This document shows positions 34,050-43,597 of a stretch of DNA of 64,000 nucleotides, in pieces. Source of the DNA: Flavobacterium defluvii (GTDB taxonomy: Bacteria > Bacteroidota > Bacteroidia > Flavobacteriales > Flavobacteriaceae); assembly GCF_900129555.1 (NCBI RefSeq), contig NZ_FQWC01000003.1:496001-560000 (forward strand), written 5' to 3'. Positions within the stretch are counted from its first letter, which is position 1. Each line of letters begins with the position of its first letter. The notes under the pieces are model-generated. The model did not search any database. It was not told the origin of the DNA and saw only the letters and a program-made list of their open reading frames with translations. The position numbers and the translations under genes are program-made.

Positions 34050-35042
34050 TTAAGCGAATTTCTTTTCAATAATTCCAAGAAAACGTTCTGCGTAATCGTC
34101 TTTTCCTTCCCAATTATTATAGTCCGGTTTTACCATGTTTTCAATAAAATCCTTTGCTTCTGTATAAGAATCAAAAGTCATTAACTGATTTAAAACTCTG
34201 CTGTAATCTTCAGTGCTGTTTCCGAAAAGATTTTTTGTAAAGGCAATTCTATCGTTTAAATCAATATGAAAACCTTTTGCTAATTTCTCATTTAATGAAA
34301 CTGATTTTGTTTCTTTTGGAGTTTCTAAAACAGGAAAATCTAAACTTTTTTTCTCTTTTAAATCATTGTTTAAAGAAGAAACAGGCTCAAAACTATCTAC
34401 TTTTACAAATTGTGTGTCAGCATAATTGATTCCGAAATCTTCAAATGCAATCGGAATTGGAGTTGCTTTTGATTCTGTTTTAGGCTCTTCTTTAACTTCT
34501 GCTTTTATTTCTGTTGTATCCAATTCAAAAGCAGGTTTAAAGTTTGGAATTGGGTTTGACTCATTTATTGTTGTAAATGAAGGTTCTTCGATATTGTTTT
34601 TTGAATCTTCAGTTTTTTCAACATTTTCAATAATTTCCGGCTGAGGAATTTCTGCAATAATTGGTTCTTCTGTTTTTTCTTCAAAAGGTATTTCAACAGT
34701 TTCCAAAACAGTTTCTTTTGGTGTTTCTGCAATTACTTCTTCAATAACAGGAGTTTCAGGAGATTCTGCAGTTTTAACTTCTTCAACTGCTGGAGTTTCG
34801 GCAATTGTTTCAGATGAAACTTCTTCTTCTTTGTTGAAAATAGTTTCGATTTCAGTGCTGATTTCGCTGTGGCTGATTGTTGGTTTTACTTCGTCGAAAT
34901 TTTCATCAACAAATTTTAAAATCGCTAATTTCTCGTATAATTTCTGAGTTTCAAGATATAATTGATTGATATCGGATTTGTTTTTTAGCTTTAAAATTCG
35001 ATGTGCAATGCTGATTAAATCGGCTTCCAATTTTTTTTTCAT
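34050..35042 (-). CDS. Hypothetical acidic repeat-containing protein
   Basis: Protein of 330 residues. N-terminus (about 1-55) is helical and charged (MKKKLEADLISIAHRILKLKNKSD). Residues about 70-190 are a low-complexity Glu/Pro/Thr region with ETPVIEEVIAETPKE-like units. The C-terminus (about 215-330) looks folded and conserved: LNEKLAKGFHIDLNDRIAFTKNLF, then YSRVLNQLMTFDSYTEAKDFIENMVKP and DYAERFLGIIEKKF. It lies between rsmI and tdk. Function unknown; the folded end suggests a scaffold or partner protein. Confidence 0.75.
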   Translation of the reverse strand: MKKKLEADLISIAHRILKLKNKSDINQLYLETQKLYEKLAILKFVDENFDEVKPTISHSEISTEIETIFNKEEEVSSETIAETPAVEEVKTAESPETPVIEEVIAETPKETVLETVEIPFEEKTEEPIIAEIPQPEIIENVEKTEDSKNNIEEPSFTTINESNPIPNFKPAFELDTTEIKAEVKEEPKTESKATPIPIAFEDFGINYADTQFVKVDSFEPVSSLNNDLKEKKSLDFPVLETPKETKSVSLNEKLAKGFHIDLNDRIAFTKNLFGNSTEDYSRVLNQLMTFDSYTEAKDFIENMVKPDYNNWEGKDDYAERFLGIIEKKFA

Positions 35043-35189
35043 AACTGTTGAAATTATAGTGAATAAGGTATTTTAGTGTATTTGATGCTTGAATGTCTTT
35101 ATTCTTAAATAAATCTGAAAGATATTTTAAAGATGTTTTTTATTTCTGTTAATAAGCGTTTGCCAATCTCCGATTTGATAAAATTTTTC

Positions 35190-35197
35190 TACTTTTG
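35190..35197 (+). promoter_or_regulatory. -7 box for thymidine kinase gene
   Basis: TACTTTTG matches TAnnTTTG exactly; TSS near 35203 puts the ATG at 35288 about 85 nt downstream. A TTG at the right distance is not clear (the nearest are 12 and 27 nt away). If this box is used, the in-frame TTG at 35195 would not be transcribed, supporting the 35288 start. Confidence 0.45.
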
Positions 35198-35287
35198 AAA
35201 AAATGTAAAACAACACATTTTTACGTCGATTTATTACCAGTACAAAGTAATAAAAACTATTCATTTTTAAAGGCAGAAAAATACAAA

Positions 35288-35878
35288 ATGTTTCTCGAAA
35301 ATACAGTAAATCACAAAGAACAATTTGGTTGGATTGAAGTTATTTGTGGGTCAATGTTTTCGGGTAAAACCGAGGAGTTAATCCGCAGATTAAAACGCGC
35401 ACAGTTTGCCAAACAAAAAGTTGAAATTTTTAAACCCGCTATTGATACCCGTTATCATGACGAATTGGTTGTGTCTCACGATGCTAATGAAATTCGCTCA
35501 ACTCCTGTTCCGGCTGCAGCTAATATTGCTATTTTGGCCCAGGGCTGTGATGTTATTGGTATTGATGAAGCTCAGTTTTTTGATGATGAAATTGTTAGTG
35601 TTTGTAATGATCTTGCCAATCAGGGAATACGTGTAATAGTTGCAGGACTTGATATGGATTTTAAAGGAAATCCTTTTGGACCAATGCCCGCGCTTATGGC
35701 TACTGCCGAATATGTTACAAAAGTTCACGCTGTTTGTACCAGAACAGGAAATCTTGCCAATTACAGTTTCCGTAAAACCGATAATGATAAACTGGTAATG
35801 CTTGGTGAAACCGAAGAGTACGAGCCGCTGAGCCGTGCAGCGTATTTTAAAGCAATGAAAAAAAATCAGGGAAAATAA
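35288..35878 (+). CDS. tdk: Thymidine kinase
   Basis: Protein of 196 residues phosphorylating thymidine for salvage. Start set at ATG 35288 ([18 protein letters not shown]); an upstream in-frame TTG would add 31 unconserved residues. Seen: Walker [15 protein letters not shown], lid region, [14 protein letters not shown], and the C-terminal [10 protein letters not shown] substrate loop; zinc-ribbon cysteines VHAVCTRTG appear reduced to one, so the zinc site is likely absent as in some family members. A small membrane gene follows at 35914. Confidence 0.93.
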   Translation: MFLENTVNHKEQFGWIEVICGSMFSGKTEELIRRLKRAQFAKQKVEIFKPAIDTRYHDELVVSHDANEIRSTPVPAAANIAILAQGCDVIGIDEAQFFDDEIVSVCNDLANQGIRVIVAGLDMDFKGNPFGPMPALMATAEYVTKVHAVCTRTGNLANYSFRKTDNDKLVMLGETEEYEPLSRAAYFKAMKKNQGK

Positions 35879-35913
35879 AGTTTAATTAATAACCAATACA
35901 AGAAAAGCAAAGT

Positions 35914-36333
35914 ATGAGAAAACAAAATATCTTACTAGTAGTTGTCATTGGGATTGCCATAATTTTAGCTGTTTTTTTTCAATTTTTTCTTTCTGAAAAA
36001 GCTGATGAGGTAAATACAGAAATAACAGAATTGGTTGAAAAATATAATAAAAGCTGTCCGTTAAAAATTCAGGAAGGTATTCGTTTAGATAGTGTTAGTC
36101 TGCATCCTGAAAGAGTTGTTCAGTATAATTTGACATTGTTGAATGTAGAAAAAGAAACTGCTGAAATTAATATTATACAAGATGAAATCCAGAAGAGTCT
36201 TTTAAGTACTGCAAAAGCAAATCCCGGACTTCAGGTTTTTAGAGATAATGATTATACTTTAAATTATAGTTACAGCGACAAAAAGAAAGCATTTTTGTTT
36301 GATGTAAAAATATTACCTGATCAGTATAAATAA
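35914..36333 (+). CDS. Hypothetical membrane-anchored protein
   Basis: Protein of 139 residues with an N-terminal membrane anchor (NILLVVVIGIAIILAVFFQFF, about residues 4-24). The soluble part is mixed, with one Cys (YNKSCPLKIQEGIRLDSVSL) and two short strand-rich blocks (VVQYNLTLLNVEKETAEI and DYTLNYSYSDKKKAFLFDVKI), suggesting a periplasmic beta domain. It is 35 bp after tdk and probably co-transcribed with it. No family recognised. Confidence 0.65.
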   Translation: MRKQNILLVVVIGIAIILAVFFQFFLSEKADEVNTEITELVEKYNKSCPLKIQEGIRLDSVSLHPERVVQYNLTLLNVEKETAEINIIQDEIQKSLLSTAKANPGLQVFRDNDYTLNYSYSDKKKAFLFDVKILPDQYK

Positions 36334-36355
36334 TTTAGCGTTTTTAAGCGTTGCT

Positions 36356-36386
36356 AAACCCGACAGGTTTTTAACCTGTCGGGTTT
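36356..36386. repeat. CCCGACAGG palindrome, copy 2
   Basis: Perfect 14-bp arms AAACCCGACAGGTT (36356-36369) / AACCTGTCGGGTTT (36373-36386). Same word as 10326-10358. It lies just after the plus-strand gene ending at 36333, so it may double as its terminator. Confidence 0.9.
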
Positions 36387-36408
36387 GTTTTTATATATGT
36401 GGGATATT

Positions 36409-36512
36409 AAACTGGACTGAAGTCCAGCTCTACAAAATAATTCGTTCCTTCGGAAGGCTAAAGAACCTTCGGCTCGATTCATATTGTAGCGCTGGACTTC
36501 AGTCCAGCTTAT
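36409..36512 (+). repeat. Composite dispersed repeat of about 100 bp, copy 2
   Basis: Flanked by CTGGACTGAAGTCCAG (36412-36427) and GCTGGACTTCAGTCCAGC (36491-36508); between them CTACAAAATAATTCGTTCC, a TTCCTTCGGAAGG palindrome, AGAACCTTCGGCTCG and ATATTGTAG. The two ends are inverted copies of one another, so the whole element can fold into one long hairpin. Reverse-complement relation to 10374-10470. Confidence 0.88.
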
Positions 36513-36529
36513 GTATAAATATAAAAAAA

Positions 36530-36571
36530 AATAACCCGACGAGACTTAAAAGCCTTATCGGGTTATTTTTT
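36530..36571. terminator. Terminator at the 3' end of rpoN
   Basis: AATAACCCGA (36530-36539) pairs with TCGGGTTATT (36558-36567), T-runs on both strands. The loop contains AAAAGCCTTAT. Beyond it lies the single ATATAAG-family arm at 36573-36600, then rpoN ends at 36610. Confidence 0.75.
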
Positions 36572-36609
36572 TAAATGAACTTATATCTCTTATATGGTTT
36601 AAAAAAAAC

Positions 36610-38070
36610 TTAGATTTTCTTTCTCATTCTCGCTACTGGAATATCCAATTGTTCACGATATTTTGCAATAGTTCTTCTCGCAATCGGATAGCCTTTTTCT
36701 TTTAAGATTTCTGCCAATTGATCGTCTGGAAGAGGTTTTCGTTTGTCTTCTTCTTCAATTGTATTCTTAAGAATTTTTTTAATTTCTAAGGTTGAAACAT
36801 CTTCACCCTGATCATTTTTCATGGCTTCAGAAAAGAACTCTTTAATCAGTTTGGTTCCGTATGGCGTTTCTACATATTTACTGTTTGCCACACGCGAAAT
36901 CGTAGAAATATCCAAACCAACCATATCCGCAATGTCTTTTAAGATCATTGGTTTCAATTTGGTTTCGTCACCGTCTAAGAAATATTCTTCCTGATAATGC
37001 ATAATTGCATTCATCGTTACAAAAAGTGTTTCCTGACGCTGTCTGATCGCATCAATAAACCATTTTGCCGAATCCAGTTTTTGTTTGATAAACTGAACAG
37101 CATCTTTCTGCGCAGTCGATTTATCTTTAGATTCTTTGTATGTCTGCATCATTTCCTGATAATCTTTAGAAACGTGCAAAGAAGGGGCATTTCTGCCGTT
37201 TAAAGTCAATTCCAGTTCACCATCTACAATTCTGATAGCGAAATCCGGAACTACATTTTCAGTAACTTTGTTATTTCCTGCAAAAGAACCGCCCGGTTTT
37301 GGGTTTAACCTTTCGATTTCGTGAATCGCTTTTTTAAGCTGTTCGTTAGAAACGCTGTATTTTTGTAAAAGTTTATCGTAATGTTTTTTTGTAAAAGCAT
37401 CAAACTGATTTTCGATAATATCAATTGCTAAATCAACATATTCAGTTGGAGTTTTATGTTTTAACTGAAGCAGTAAACATTCCTGTAAATCACGCGCGCC
37501 AACTCCTGAAGGTTCAAGCTCATGAATTACTGTTAGCATTTTTTCTACCATTGCTTCATCAGTATAAATTCCCTGAGTAAAAGCCATGTCATCTACAATA
37601 TCCGGAATGCTTCTGCGGATATAACCCATATCATCAATACTTCCTACAAGAAACTCAGCAATTTCGCGTTCTTCATCGTTTAAAATAAAAGTATTAAGCT
37701 GATTGATTAGATCCTGATGAAAACTTATCGGAGCTGCAAAAGGCGTTTCGCGTTCTTCATCATCACTGTAATTATTTACCTGAGTTTTGTAATCGGGCGT
37801 ATCGTCGTCGCTTAAATATTCATCAATGTTAATGTCGTCTGCTTCGATTCTGTCTGATTCTGCATCATCATAATCATCGTAGTCATCATTAGCATATTCA
37901 TCAGCTTCGTATTCGTCTTCTTTACCCGCTTCAAGAGCCGGATTTTCGTTCATTTCTTCTAATAAACGCTGTTCAAAAGCTTGCGTAGGCAATTGAATTA
38001 ACTTCATCAGCTGAATTTGCTGTGGAGATAATTTTTGGGATAATTTTAAATTTAAAAATTGCTTTAGCAT
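36610..38070 (-). CDS. rpoN: RNA polymerase sigma-54 factor
   Basis: Protein of 486 residues directing polymerase to -24/-12 promoters and needing an AAA+ activator. Region I begins LKLSQKLSPQQIQLMKLIQLP. An acidic region II (residues 45-95) is rich in Asp/Glu. The core-binding region and the helix-turn-helix (LKDIADMVGLDISTISRVANSKYV) follow, and the RpoN box ARRTIAKYREQLDIP is near the C-terminus. It supplies the sigma factor for the activator at 12442. Confidence 0.97.
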   Translation of the reverse strand: MLKQFLNLKLSQKLSPQQIQLMKLIQLPTQAFEQRLLEEMNENPALEAGKEDEYEADEYANDDYDDYDDAESDRIEADDINIDEYLSDDDTPDYKTQVNNYSDDEERETPFAAPISFHQDLINQLNTFILNDEEREIAEFLVGSIDDMGYIRRSIPDIVDDMAFTQGIYTDEAMVEKMLTVIHELEPSGVGARDLQECLLLQLKHKTPTEYVDLAIDIIENQFDAFTKKHYDKLLQKYSVSNEQLKKAIHEIERLNPKPGGSFAGNNKVTENVVPDFAIRIVDGELELTLNGRNAPSLHVSKDYQEMMQTYKESKDKSTAQKDAVQFIKQKLDSAKWFIDAIRQRQETLFVTMNAIMHYQEEYFLDGDETKLKPMILKDIADMVGLDISTISRVANSKYVETPYGTKLIKEFFSEAMKNDQGEDVSTLEIKKILKNTIEEEDKRKPLPDDQLAEILKEKGYPIARRTIAKYREQLDIPVARMRKKI

Positions 38071-38085
38071 TTGTTTTTGTTAAAA

Positions 38086-38193
38086 GTTTCAAGTTTCAAG
38101 TTTCAGGTTGCAGAACGTGCCACAACTTGAAACTTGAAACCTGAAACAAATATTATTATTTAGTTCAAGTTCCAACAACTTGAAACCTGAAAC
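38086..38193. repeat. GTTTCAAG inverted word cluster
   Basis: GTTTCAAGTTTCAAGTTTCAGGTTG-type block (38086-38110) is mirrored by CAACTTGAAACTTGAAACC.. (38123-38147), and a third CAACTTGAAACCTGAAAC occurs at 38176-38193. Iterated 7-base unit, non-coding, between rpoN start and asnS end. Confidence 0.8.
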
Positions 38194-38207
38194 TTTTTAA
38201 ACCTTTT

Positions 38208-39653
38208 TTAGAACTCAGCACTTCCAGGAGTTCTTGGGAAAGGAATTACGTCTCTAATGTTTGTCATTCCAGTTACAAACAATACCAGACGCTCAAAACC
38301 TAAACCGAAACCTGCGTGAGTTGCCGATCCAAATCTTCTGGTGTCTAAATACCAGTATAATTCTTCTTTATCAATTCCAAGTTTTTCCATTTTCTCAACA
38401 AGAACATCGTAACGCTCTTCTCTTTCAGAACCACCAACGATTTCACCAATTCCAGGGAAAAGGATATCCATTGCACGAACTGTTTCTCTTCCTGGCTCTG
38501 TGTTGTCGTTCAAACGCATGTAAAACGCTTTAATGTTTGCTGGGTAATCGTATAAAATTACTGGGCATTTAAAGTGTTTTTCTACTAAATAACGCTCGTG
38601 CTCTGATTGCAAATCAGCTCCCCATTCGTTGATTAAATATTGGAATTTCTTCTTTTTATTTGGAGTTGAATCTCTTAAAATATCAATTGCTTCAGTATAA
38701 GAAACACGTTTGAAGTTGTTTTCTAAAACAAAGTTCAGTTTCTCTAACAAACTCATTTCGCTTCTTTCCGCCTGTGGTTTAGATTTTTCTTCTTCTAAAA
38801 GTCTTCCTTCCAAGAATTTCAAATCATCCTGACAATTATCTAAAGCATATTTAATAACGTACTGAATAAAATCTTCAGCCAAATCCATGTTATCGTCAAG
38901 ATCGTTGAAAGCCACTTCTGGCTCGATCATCCAGAATTCTGCCAAGTGGCGAGAAGTGTTTGAATTTTCAGCTCTAAACGTTGGTCCAAAAGTATAAATC
39001 TGACCCAAAGCCATTGCAAAAGTTTCTCCTTCTAATTGTCCAGAAACGGTTAAGTTGGTATGTTTTCCGAAGAAATCTTTTTTGAAATCAATGTTTCCTT
39101 CTTCGTTTTTAGGAAGGTTATCCAATGGCAAAGAAGTTACTTGGAACATTTCTCCAGCACCTTCAGCATCAGCTCCAGTAATAATTGGTGTGTTTACGTA
39201 AACGAAACCTTTATCCTGAAAATATTTGTGAACTGCATAAGACAATACCGAACGCACACGCATAATCGCACCAAAAGCATTTGTACGTACGCGCAAGTGA
39301 GCGTTTTCACGTAAAAATTCTAAAGAGTGTTTTTTAGGCTGCATTGGGAATTTCTCAGCATCAGAATCTCCAAGAATTTCAAGTTTGTTCACCTGAATTT
39401 CATATTTCTGACCCGCACCTTTACTTTCAACCAAAGTTCCAATTACAGAAACCGCCGCTCCAGTTGTGATTCTTTTTAAAGTCTCTTCTGGTGTATTTTC
39501 AAAATCAACAACACATTGAATATTATTAATGGTAGAACCGTCATTAAGCGCGATGAACTGATTATTTCTAAAAGTTCTCACCCATCCTTTTGCATTCACT
39601 TCCTGTAACGTCGTCGTACTGTTTAATAAGTCTTTAACCTTTGTGTGTCTCAT
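38208..39653 (-). CDS. asnS: Asparaginyl-tRNA synthetase
   Basis: Protein of 481 residues starting [12 protein letters not shown] at 39653; a longer reading from 39725 uses TTG and adds a random-looking prefix. Class II synthetase: anticodon-binding OB domain (about 1-110), then motif 2 ([21 protein letters not shown]) and motif 3 ([14 protein letters not shown]). AsnRS rather than AspRS is supported by compact length and the lack of the AspRS insertion domain. It charges tRNA-Asn in the cytoplasm. Confidence 0.95.
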   Translation of the reverse strand: MRHTKVKDLLNSTTTLQEVNAKGWVRTFRNNQFIALNDGSTINNIQCVVDFENTPEETLKRITTGAAVSVIGTLVESKGAGQKYEIQVNKLEILGDSDAEKFPMQPKKHSLEFLRENAHLRVRTNAFGAIMRVRSVLSYAVHKYFQDKGFVYVNTPIITGADAEGAGEMFQVTSLPLDNLPKNEEGNIDFKKDFFGKHTNLTVSGQLEGETFAMALGQIYTFGPTFRAENSNTSRHLAEFWMIEPEVAFNDLDDNMDLAEDFIQYVIKYALDNCQDDLKFLEGRLLEEEKSKPQAERSEMSLLEKLNFVLENNFKRVSYTEAIDILRDSTPNKKKKFQYLINEWGADLQSEHERYLVEKHFKCPVILYDYPANIKAFYMRLNDNTEPGRETVRAMDILFPGIGEIVGGSEREERYDVLVEKMEKLGIDKEELYWYLDTRRFGSATHAGFGLGFERLVLFVTGMTNIRDVIPFPRTPGSAEF

Positions 39654-39676
39654 TTTAATTTTAGATTTATAGATTG

Positions 39677-39730
39677 CTGGTTTTAAATTAAAATAAAACC
39701 AGTGTTTTTTTATATCGAATTGCAAATATA
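39677..39730 (-). promoter_or_regulatory. asnS promoter and leader hairpin
   Basis: Minus-strand -7 box TATATTTG (39730-39723); no convincing -33 TTG. In the leader CTGGTTTTA (39677-39685) pairs with TAAAACCAG (39694-39702), a 9-bp hairpin about 25 nt before the ATG. No T-box features are seen. Confidence 0.4.
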
Positions 39731-39779
39731 AACGATAATAATTAATTTTTGAAGCTGTTTTGCCTCCTTGTAAAATATC

Positions 39780-40148
39780 TTAAGGTTTAAGAAAATCATC
39801 AATAAATTCGTTTATTCCAGACGAACTTTCTCTTACTGCATCATATAAATCATTTAATGAATATTCATATGGAAATTCAAATGTGCAGTTGCCATCATTA
39901 TCTATCAATTCAAATCTAATTCGTTCACTCCAATAATATTCATATTCATCAGTAAAATGTTTAGTATTGTATTTATATAATCTAAATGATTTTTCTTTTA
40001 TGGTCGTACTATAGGCTAAATCGACTAATCTCTCAATTCCGTCAGGAAGTATTGGAGTATGAAAAGATTCTTGCCATGAAATTTGACCCTTTTTAGTCAT
40101 TTTGATTAATTCAAGGATAAATAAAGATATTTTGTTTTTAGGCATCAT
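39780..40148 (-). CDS. Hypothetical accessory protein
   Basis: Protein of 122 residues, acidic at the C-terminus (NDLYDAVRESSSGINEFIDDFL), with aromatic-rich middle (RLYKYNTKHFTDEYEYYWSERIRFELID). Start may be the second Met. Overlaps the upstream partner gene by 4 bp (ATGA), so the two act as an operon. No recognised domain; AT-rich and unlike its housekeeping neighbours. Confidence 0.6.
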   Translation of the reverse strand: MMPKNKISLFILELIKMTKKGQISWQESFHTPILPDGIERLVDLAYSTTIKEKSFRLYKYNTKHFTDEYEYYWSERIRFELIDNDGNCTFEFPYEYSLNDLYDAVRESSSGINEFIDDFLKP

Positions 40149-40666
40149 GATATAAGTGATTTAGCGTAATCTTTTTTTAATTCTTCTAAAGAGGTTATTA
40201 GTCCAGATAGTTTTACATAATAATCATTCATTGTGTCTTCATTAAATTCTGATATATCAATGATATAATTAAGTAGCTTTTGTGTGGTATTTAAATTTGC
40301 CAGATTTTCGGGCAATTTTTCAATTTTTACAGCTTCTTTTATTAAAGATTTTGTGTTTTTTATGTCTTTTTTTGGTAATTTTTTCTTTATACTTTTTGCA
40401 ACTTCTTCTGATTTTTTTACCTCTATTTTTAATTCTGTTTTTTTATTATCAAAATCAGAAATTAAATCAGAAATATTCTTTGAAATTTTTTTTAAGTCAG
40501 AAATATGTCCTTGAGATCTAGTCTGAAAAAGATGTTTTTTATTAAAATCAGATATCCTTTTATCAAGAAAAAAAACTTTAATAGCTGTAAAAATTGTTAT
40601 TATAAAGCCGATTGATTCTAGCCAATTTGCTGCGCTATCTACAAAAGTTTTAATTGTTTGATACAT
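40145..40666 (-). CDS. Hypothetical membrane protein with coiled coil
   Basis: Protein of 173 residues: one membrane segment (about residues 17-34: IGFIITIFTAIKVFFLDK) followed by a long basic coiled-coil-like helix (ISDLKKISKNISDLISDFDNKKTELKIEVKKSEEVAKSIKKKLPKKD). It likely sits in the inner membrane with the coil in the cytoplasm. Overlaps the downstream gene. Very low GC. No family recognised; a small defence or regulatory cassette is possible but unproven. Confidence 0.55.
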   Translation of the reverse strand: MYQTIKTFVDSAANWLESIGFIITIFTAIKVFFLDKRISDFNKKHLFQTRSQGHISDLKKISKNISDLISDFDNKKTELKIEVKKSEEVAKSIKKKLPKKDIKNTKSLIKEAVKIEKLPENLANLNTTQKLLNYIIDISEFNEDTMNDYYVKLSGLITSLEELKKDYAKSLIS

Positions 40667-40710
40667 TATAATTTAAATTTTAATAATATTTACACGGCTA
40701 GTTTTAAAGC

Positions 40711-43077
40711 CTACTTTTCCAAATTCTCCAATTCCTCTTTCTTAGTTTTCTTCTTCTCAAAAGTCAAAACCAGTGAAGGCAAAACAACCAAATTCGCAAA
40801 CATAGCAAAAGCCAAAGTACAAGAAATTAATCCTCCCAAAGCAATTGTTCCGCTGAAGCTTGACAACGTGAAAGTCGCAAAACCTAAAATCAAAACTACA
40901 GAAGTATAAAAAGTACTAATTCCGGTTTCTCTTAAAGCACTGAAAACAGATTTCTTCACTTTTCCGCCGCTTTGAAGCAAGTCATGTCGATACTTCGCCA
41001 TAAACTGAATCGCATTATCAACCGAGATTCCGAAAGCGATACTAAATACTAAAATTGTAGACGGTTTCAACGGAATTCCAAAATAGCCCATTAATCCTGA
41101 TGTAATACAAAGTGGTAAAACGTTTGTAATTACCGATGCCATCACCATTTTGAAGGAACGGAATAAATACAACATTAAAACGGCAATTACTAAAATTGCA
41201 AAAATCAAGGATTCAATCAAATTGTCTACTAAGTATGAAGTTCCTTTTTGAAAAACCAATGCTTTTCCGGTAACGGTAACTTCAAAACGGTCTTTCGGGA
41301 AAATTTCATCAATTTTGGCATGTAATTTTTTTTCTACTTTTGCCATTTCATCGGTTCCAATATCTTTCATGAAAGTGGTGATTCGGGCATATTGTCCAGT
41401 CGAGTCAACGTAAGCTTTCATTAAATTTTCTTTGCTGTTTTTCGTCGCATTTTTAGCATAACTTAAAATGAAAGTCTGCTCCTGCGAAGTTGGCAGTTGA
41501 TAATATTCAGGATTTCCGTTGTAGAAAGCCTGTTTAGAATATTTAACCAAATTCACGATTGAAACCGGTTTTGCCAATTCCGGGATTTCAGCAATTGTGT
41601 TTTGAAGTTCATCCATTTTACGAATTGTAGAAGCCTTCATAACACCTTTTTTCTTTTTGGTATCAATCATGATTTCCAGCGGCATAACCCCATTAAATTC
41701 TTTTTCGTAAAATAAAATGTCTTTAAAGAAAGAAGCACTTTTTGGCATTTCACCAATTAAACTTCCGGAAACTTTCATTTGCGAAACGCCAATTATGCTG
41801 AAAACCAAAAGTAAACCATAAACGATGTAAACGTATCTGCGTTTTGATTTTACCAGATTTTCAACAACATTTAATAAAGTCGAAATGTATGTTTTAGTCA
41901 AATGATATAAATGCTTTTCTTTTGGCAAAGGCATAAAGCTGTATACAATTGGCACTATAAAAAGCGTCAACAAATAAACAGAAATAACATTGATAGAAGT
42001 TACCAGACCAAACTCAAAAAGTAAATCATTTCCGGTAATCATAAATGTAGCAAAACCAATTGCAGTAGTTAAGTTTGTCATTAAAGTCGAGACTCCAATT
42101 TTTGAAATAACACGCTGTAATGCTTTTGCCTGATTGTTATGTAATTTAATTTCCTGCTGGTATTTATTAATAAGGAAAATACAGTTTGTAATTCCGATAA
42201 CGATAATCAGCGGTGGAATAATTGCTGTTAAAATCGTGATTTTATAACCAAATAATCCAAGTGTTCCAAACGACCAGATTACACCAACAATTAAAATACA
42301 AATCGAAATAAATGTGGCACGGAAGGAACGGAAAAAGAAAAAGAAAATTAATGAAACGGTCAATAAAGCAGCACCAATAAAAAGGCCAATTTCGCCTTTC
42401 ATATCGGCCGCATTAATCGTTCTGATGTATGGCATTCCCGAAACTTTAAGATCAATCCCCGTAGTTTTTTCGAATTTATCGATTTTCGGAACCAGATTTT
42501 CAAGAATAAATGTTTTTCTTTCGGCAGTATTTACCAGTTTTTTATTGATATAAATGGCAGAACGTACGCTTCCGCTTTCTTTATTAAACAATAAGCCTTC
42601 GTAAAAAGGGAGATTATTGAACAAGTCATGTTGAACGCTTTTTAAATAAGCCGGATCTAAAACTTTACTTTGATCGATAAAAGGGGTTAAAACAAATTTT
42701 TCATTAACGGTATCTTTTTCCAGTTTTTTTAAATCATTTAAGGAAACAACCAGATCAACTTCTTTAGATTTTTTTAAACCCGTCATTAACTCATTCCAGG
42801 CCGCATAATTTTTTGGAGTGAAAAAGTTTTTATCCTGAAAACCAATAACAACCAGATTTCCTTCTTCGCCAAATTTGTCTAAGAATTTTTGATATTCTTT
42901 GTTTGCAATATGATCTTTAGGAAGCAGGTTTGCTTCTGTATAAGTCATAGAAAGGTTTTTCCATTGGTAACCAAGGAAAATAGTTAATGCAGAAAGAATA
43001 ACCAGAATTGTAATTCTGTTTTTAAGTATAATTCGGGCTAATTTCTCCCAAAATCCAACTTGAATAGCGTTTTTCAT
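40711..43077 (-). CDS. MMPL/RND-family exporter
   Basis: Protein of 788 residues with about 12 membrane helices and two large extracytoplasmic loops (residues about 55-220 and 430-600). Order: N-terminal TM (about 18-36), first periplasmic domain, TM cluster including GVIWSFGTLGLFGYKITILTAIIPPLIIVIGITN, second periplasmic domain, last cluster ending LAFAMFANLVVLPSLVLTF. The GIS-DNAIQFM motif (IAFGISVDNAIQFM) is typical of the MMPL superfamily, which moves lipids or hydrophobic compounds. No membrane-fusion protein nearby. Cargo unknown. Confidence 0.85.
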   Translation of the reverse strand: MKNAIQVGFWEKLARIILKNRITILVILSALTIFLGYQWKNLSMTYTEANLLPKDHIANKEYQKFLDKFGEEGNLVVIGFQDKNFFTPKNYAAWNELMTGLKKSKEVDLVVSLNDLKKLEKDTVNEKFVLTPFIDQSKVLDPAYLKSVQHDLFNNLPFYEGLLFNKESGSVRSAIYINKKLVNTAERKTFILENLVPKIDKFEKTTGIDLKVSGMPYIRTINAADMKGEIGLFIGAALLTVSLIFFFFFRSFRATFISICILIVGVIWSFGTLGLFGYKITILTAIIPPLIIVIGITNCIFLINKYQQEIKLHNNQAKALQRVISKIGVSTLMTNLTTAIGFATFMITGNDLLFEFGLVTSINVISVYLLTLFIVPIVYSFMPLPKEKHLYHLTKTYISTLLNVVENLVKSKRRYVYIVYGLLLVFSIIGVSQMKVSGSLIGEMPKSASFFKDILFYEKEFNGVMPLEIMIDTKKKKGVMKASTIRKMDELQNTIAEIPELAKPVSIVNLVKYSKQAFYNGNPEYYQLPTSQEQTFILSYAKNATKNSKENLMKAYVDSTGQYARITTFMKDIGTDEMAKVEKKLHAKIDEIFPKDRFEVTVTGKALVFQKGTSYLVDNLIESLIFAILVIAVLMLYLFRSFKMVMASVITNVLPLCITSGLMGYFGIPLKPSTILVFSIAFGISVDNAIQFMAKYRHDLLQSGGKVKKSVFSALRETGISTFYTSVVLILGFATFTLSSFSGTIALGGLISCTLAFAMFANLVVLPSLVLTFEKKKTKKEELENLEK

Positions 43078-43258
43078 AAAATCTTTAAAAATGGTTGCAA
43101 ATGTAGTGAAAACTGCTCAAAATCATAAATAATAGATTGTATTTTACTTAATGTTAACATAATTCTGAAGGTTTATTTTCTGTGATATTTTTCTTGCTTT
43201 TTGCTGTTTAATCGTTAGGTTTTCTCATATTTGCACTTAATTTAAAAATGAAAAGAAA

Positions 43259-43588
43259 ATGAACTGGATTTTATTGATTATTGCCGGACTATTTGAAGTT
43301 GGATTTGCGTCGTGTCTAGGAAAAGCAAAGGAAACAACAGGAATCGTATCAACTTACTGGATGATTGGTTTTTTTGTTTGTCTCTCTATCAGTATGATTT
43401 TATTGTATAAAGCAACACAAATTTTGCCAATCGGAACCGCTTATGCTGTTTGGACAGGAATTGGCGCAGTTGGGACTGTTTTGGTTGGGATTTTTATTTT
43501 TAAAGAACCGGCAGCTTTTTGGAGAATATTTTTTCTTACTACATTAATTGCATCAATTATTGGATTGAAATTCGTTTCAAGTCATTAA
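43259..43588 (+). CDS. SMR-family small multidrug/guanidinium-type exporter
   Basis: Protein of 109 residues, four transmembrane helices. The conserved Glu in GLFEVGFASCLGKA (first helix), WMIGFFVC, and AYAVWTGIGAVGTVLVG in the third helix are SMR signatures. SugE/Gdx-like members carry this GLFEV/GIGAVG pattern, so guanidinium is a possible substrate; EmrE-like drug efflux is an alternative. No ykkC-type guanidine riboswitch is recognised in the 180 bp upstream. Followed by a perfect hairpin (43598-43667). Confidence 0.88.
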   Translation: MNWILLIIAGLFEVGFASCLGKAKETTGIVSTYWMIGFFVCLSISMILLYKATQILPIGTAYAVWTGIGAVGTVLVGIFIFKEPAAFWRIFFLTTLIASIIGLKFVSSH

Positions 43589-43597
43589 TAAAATATA

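Noticed and set aside
35195..35287. N-terminal extension of thymidine kinase from TTG
   Set aside because: The extra 31 residues are unconserved-looking and the -7 box at 35190 would place the transcript start after this TTG.
38086..38193. Iterated TTTCAAG units as a possible CRISPR array
   Set aside because: Units are 7 bases with no spacers of regular length and no cas genes in the window.
39654..39779. T-box leader for asnS
   Set aside because: There is one 9-bp hairpin but no T-box sequence or specifier loop, and T-boxes are not typical for this group.
40282..40521. Two 76-79 codon plus-strand frames
   Set aside because: They are low-complexity Phe/Leu shadows of the minus-strand coiled-coil gene.
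43078..43258. Guanidine riboswitch upstream of the SMR gene
   Set aside because: I could not find the conserved ykkC-type pairing or sequence; only a weak CATATTTG -7-like box is present.
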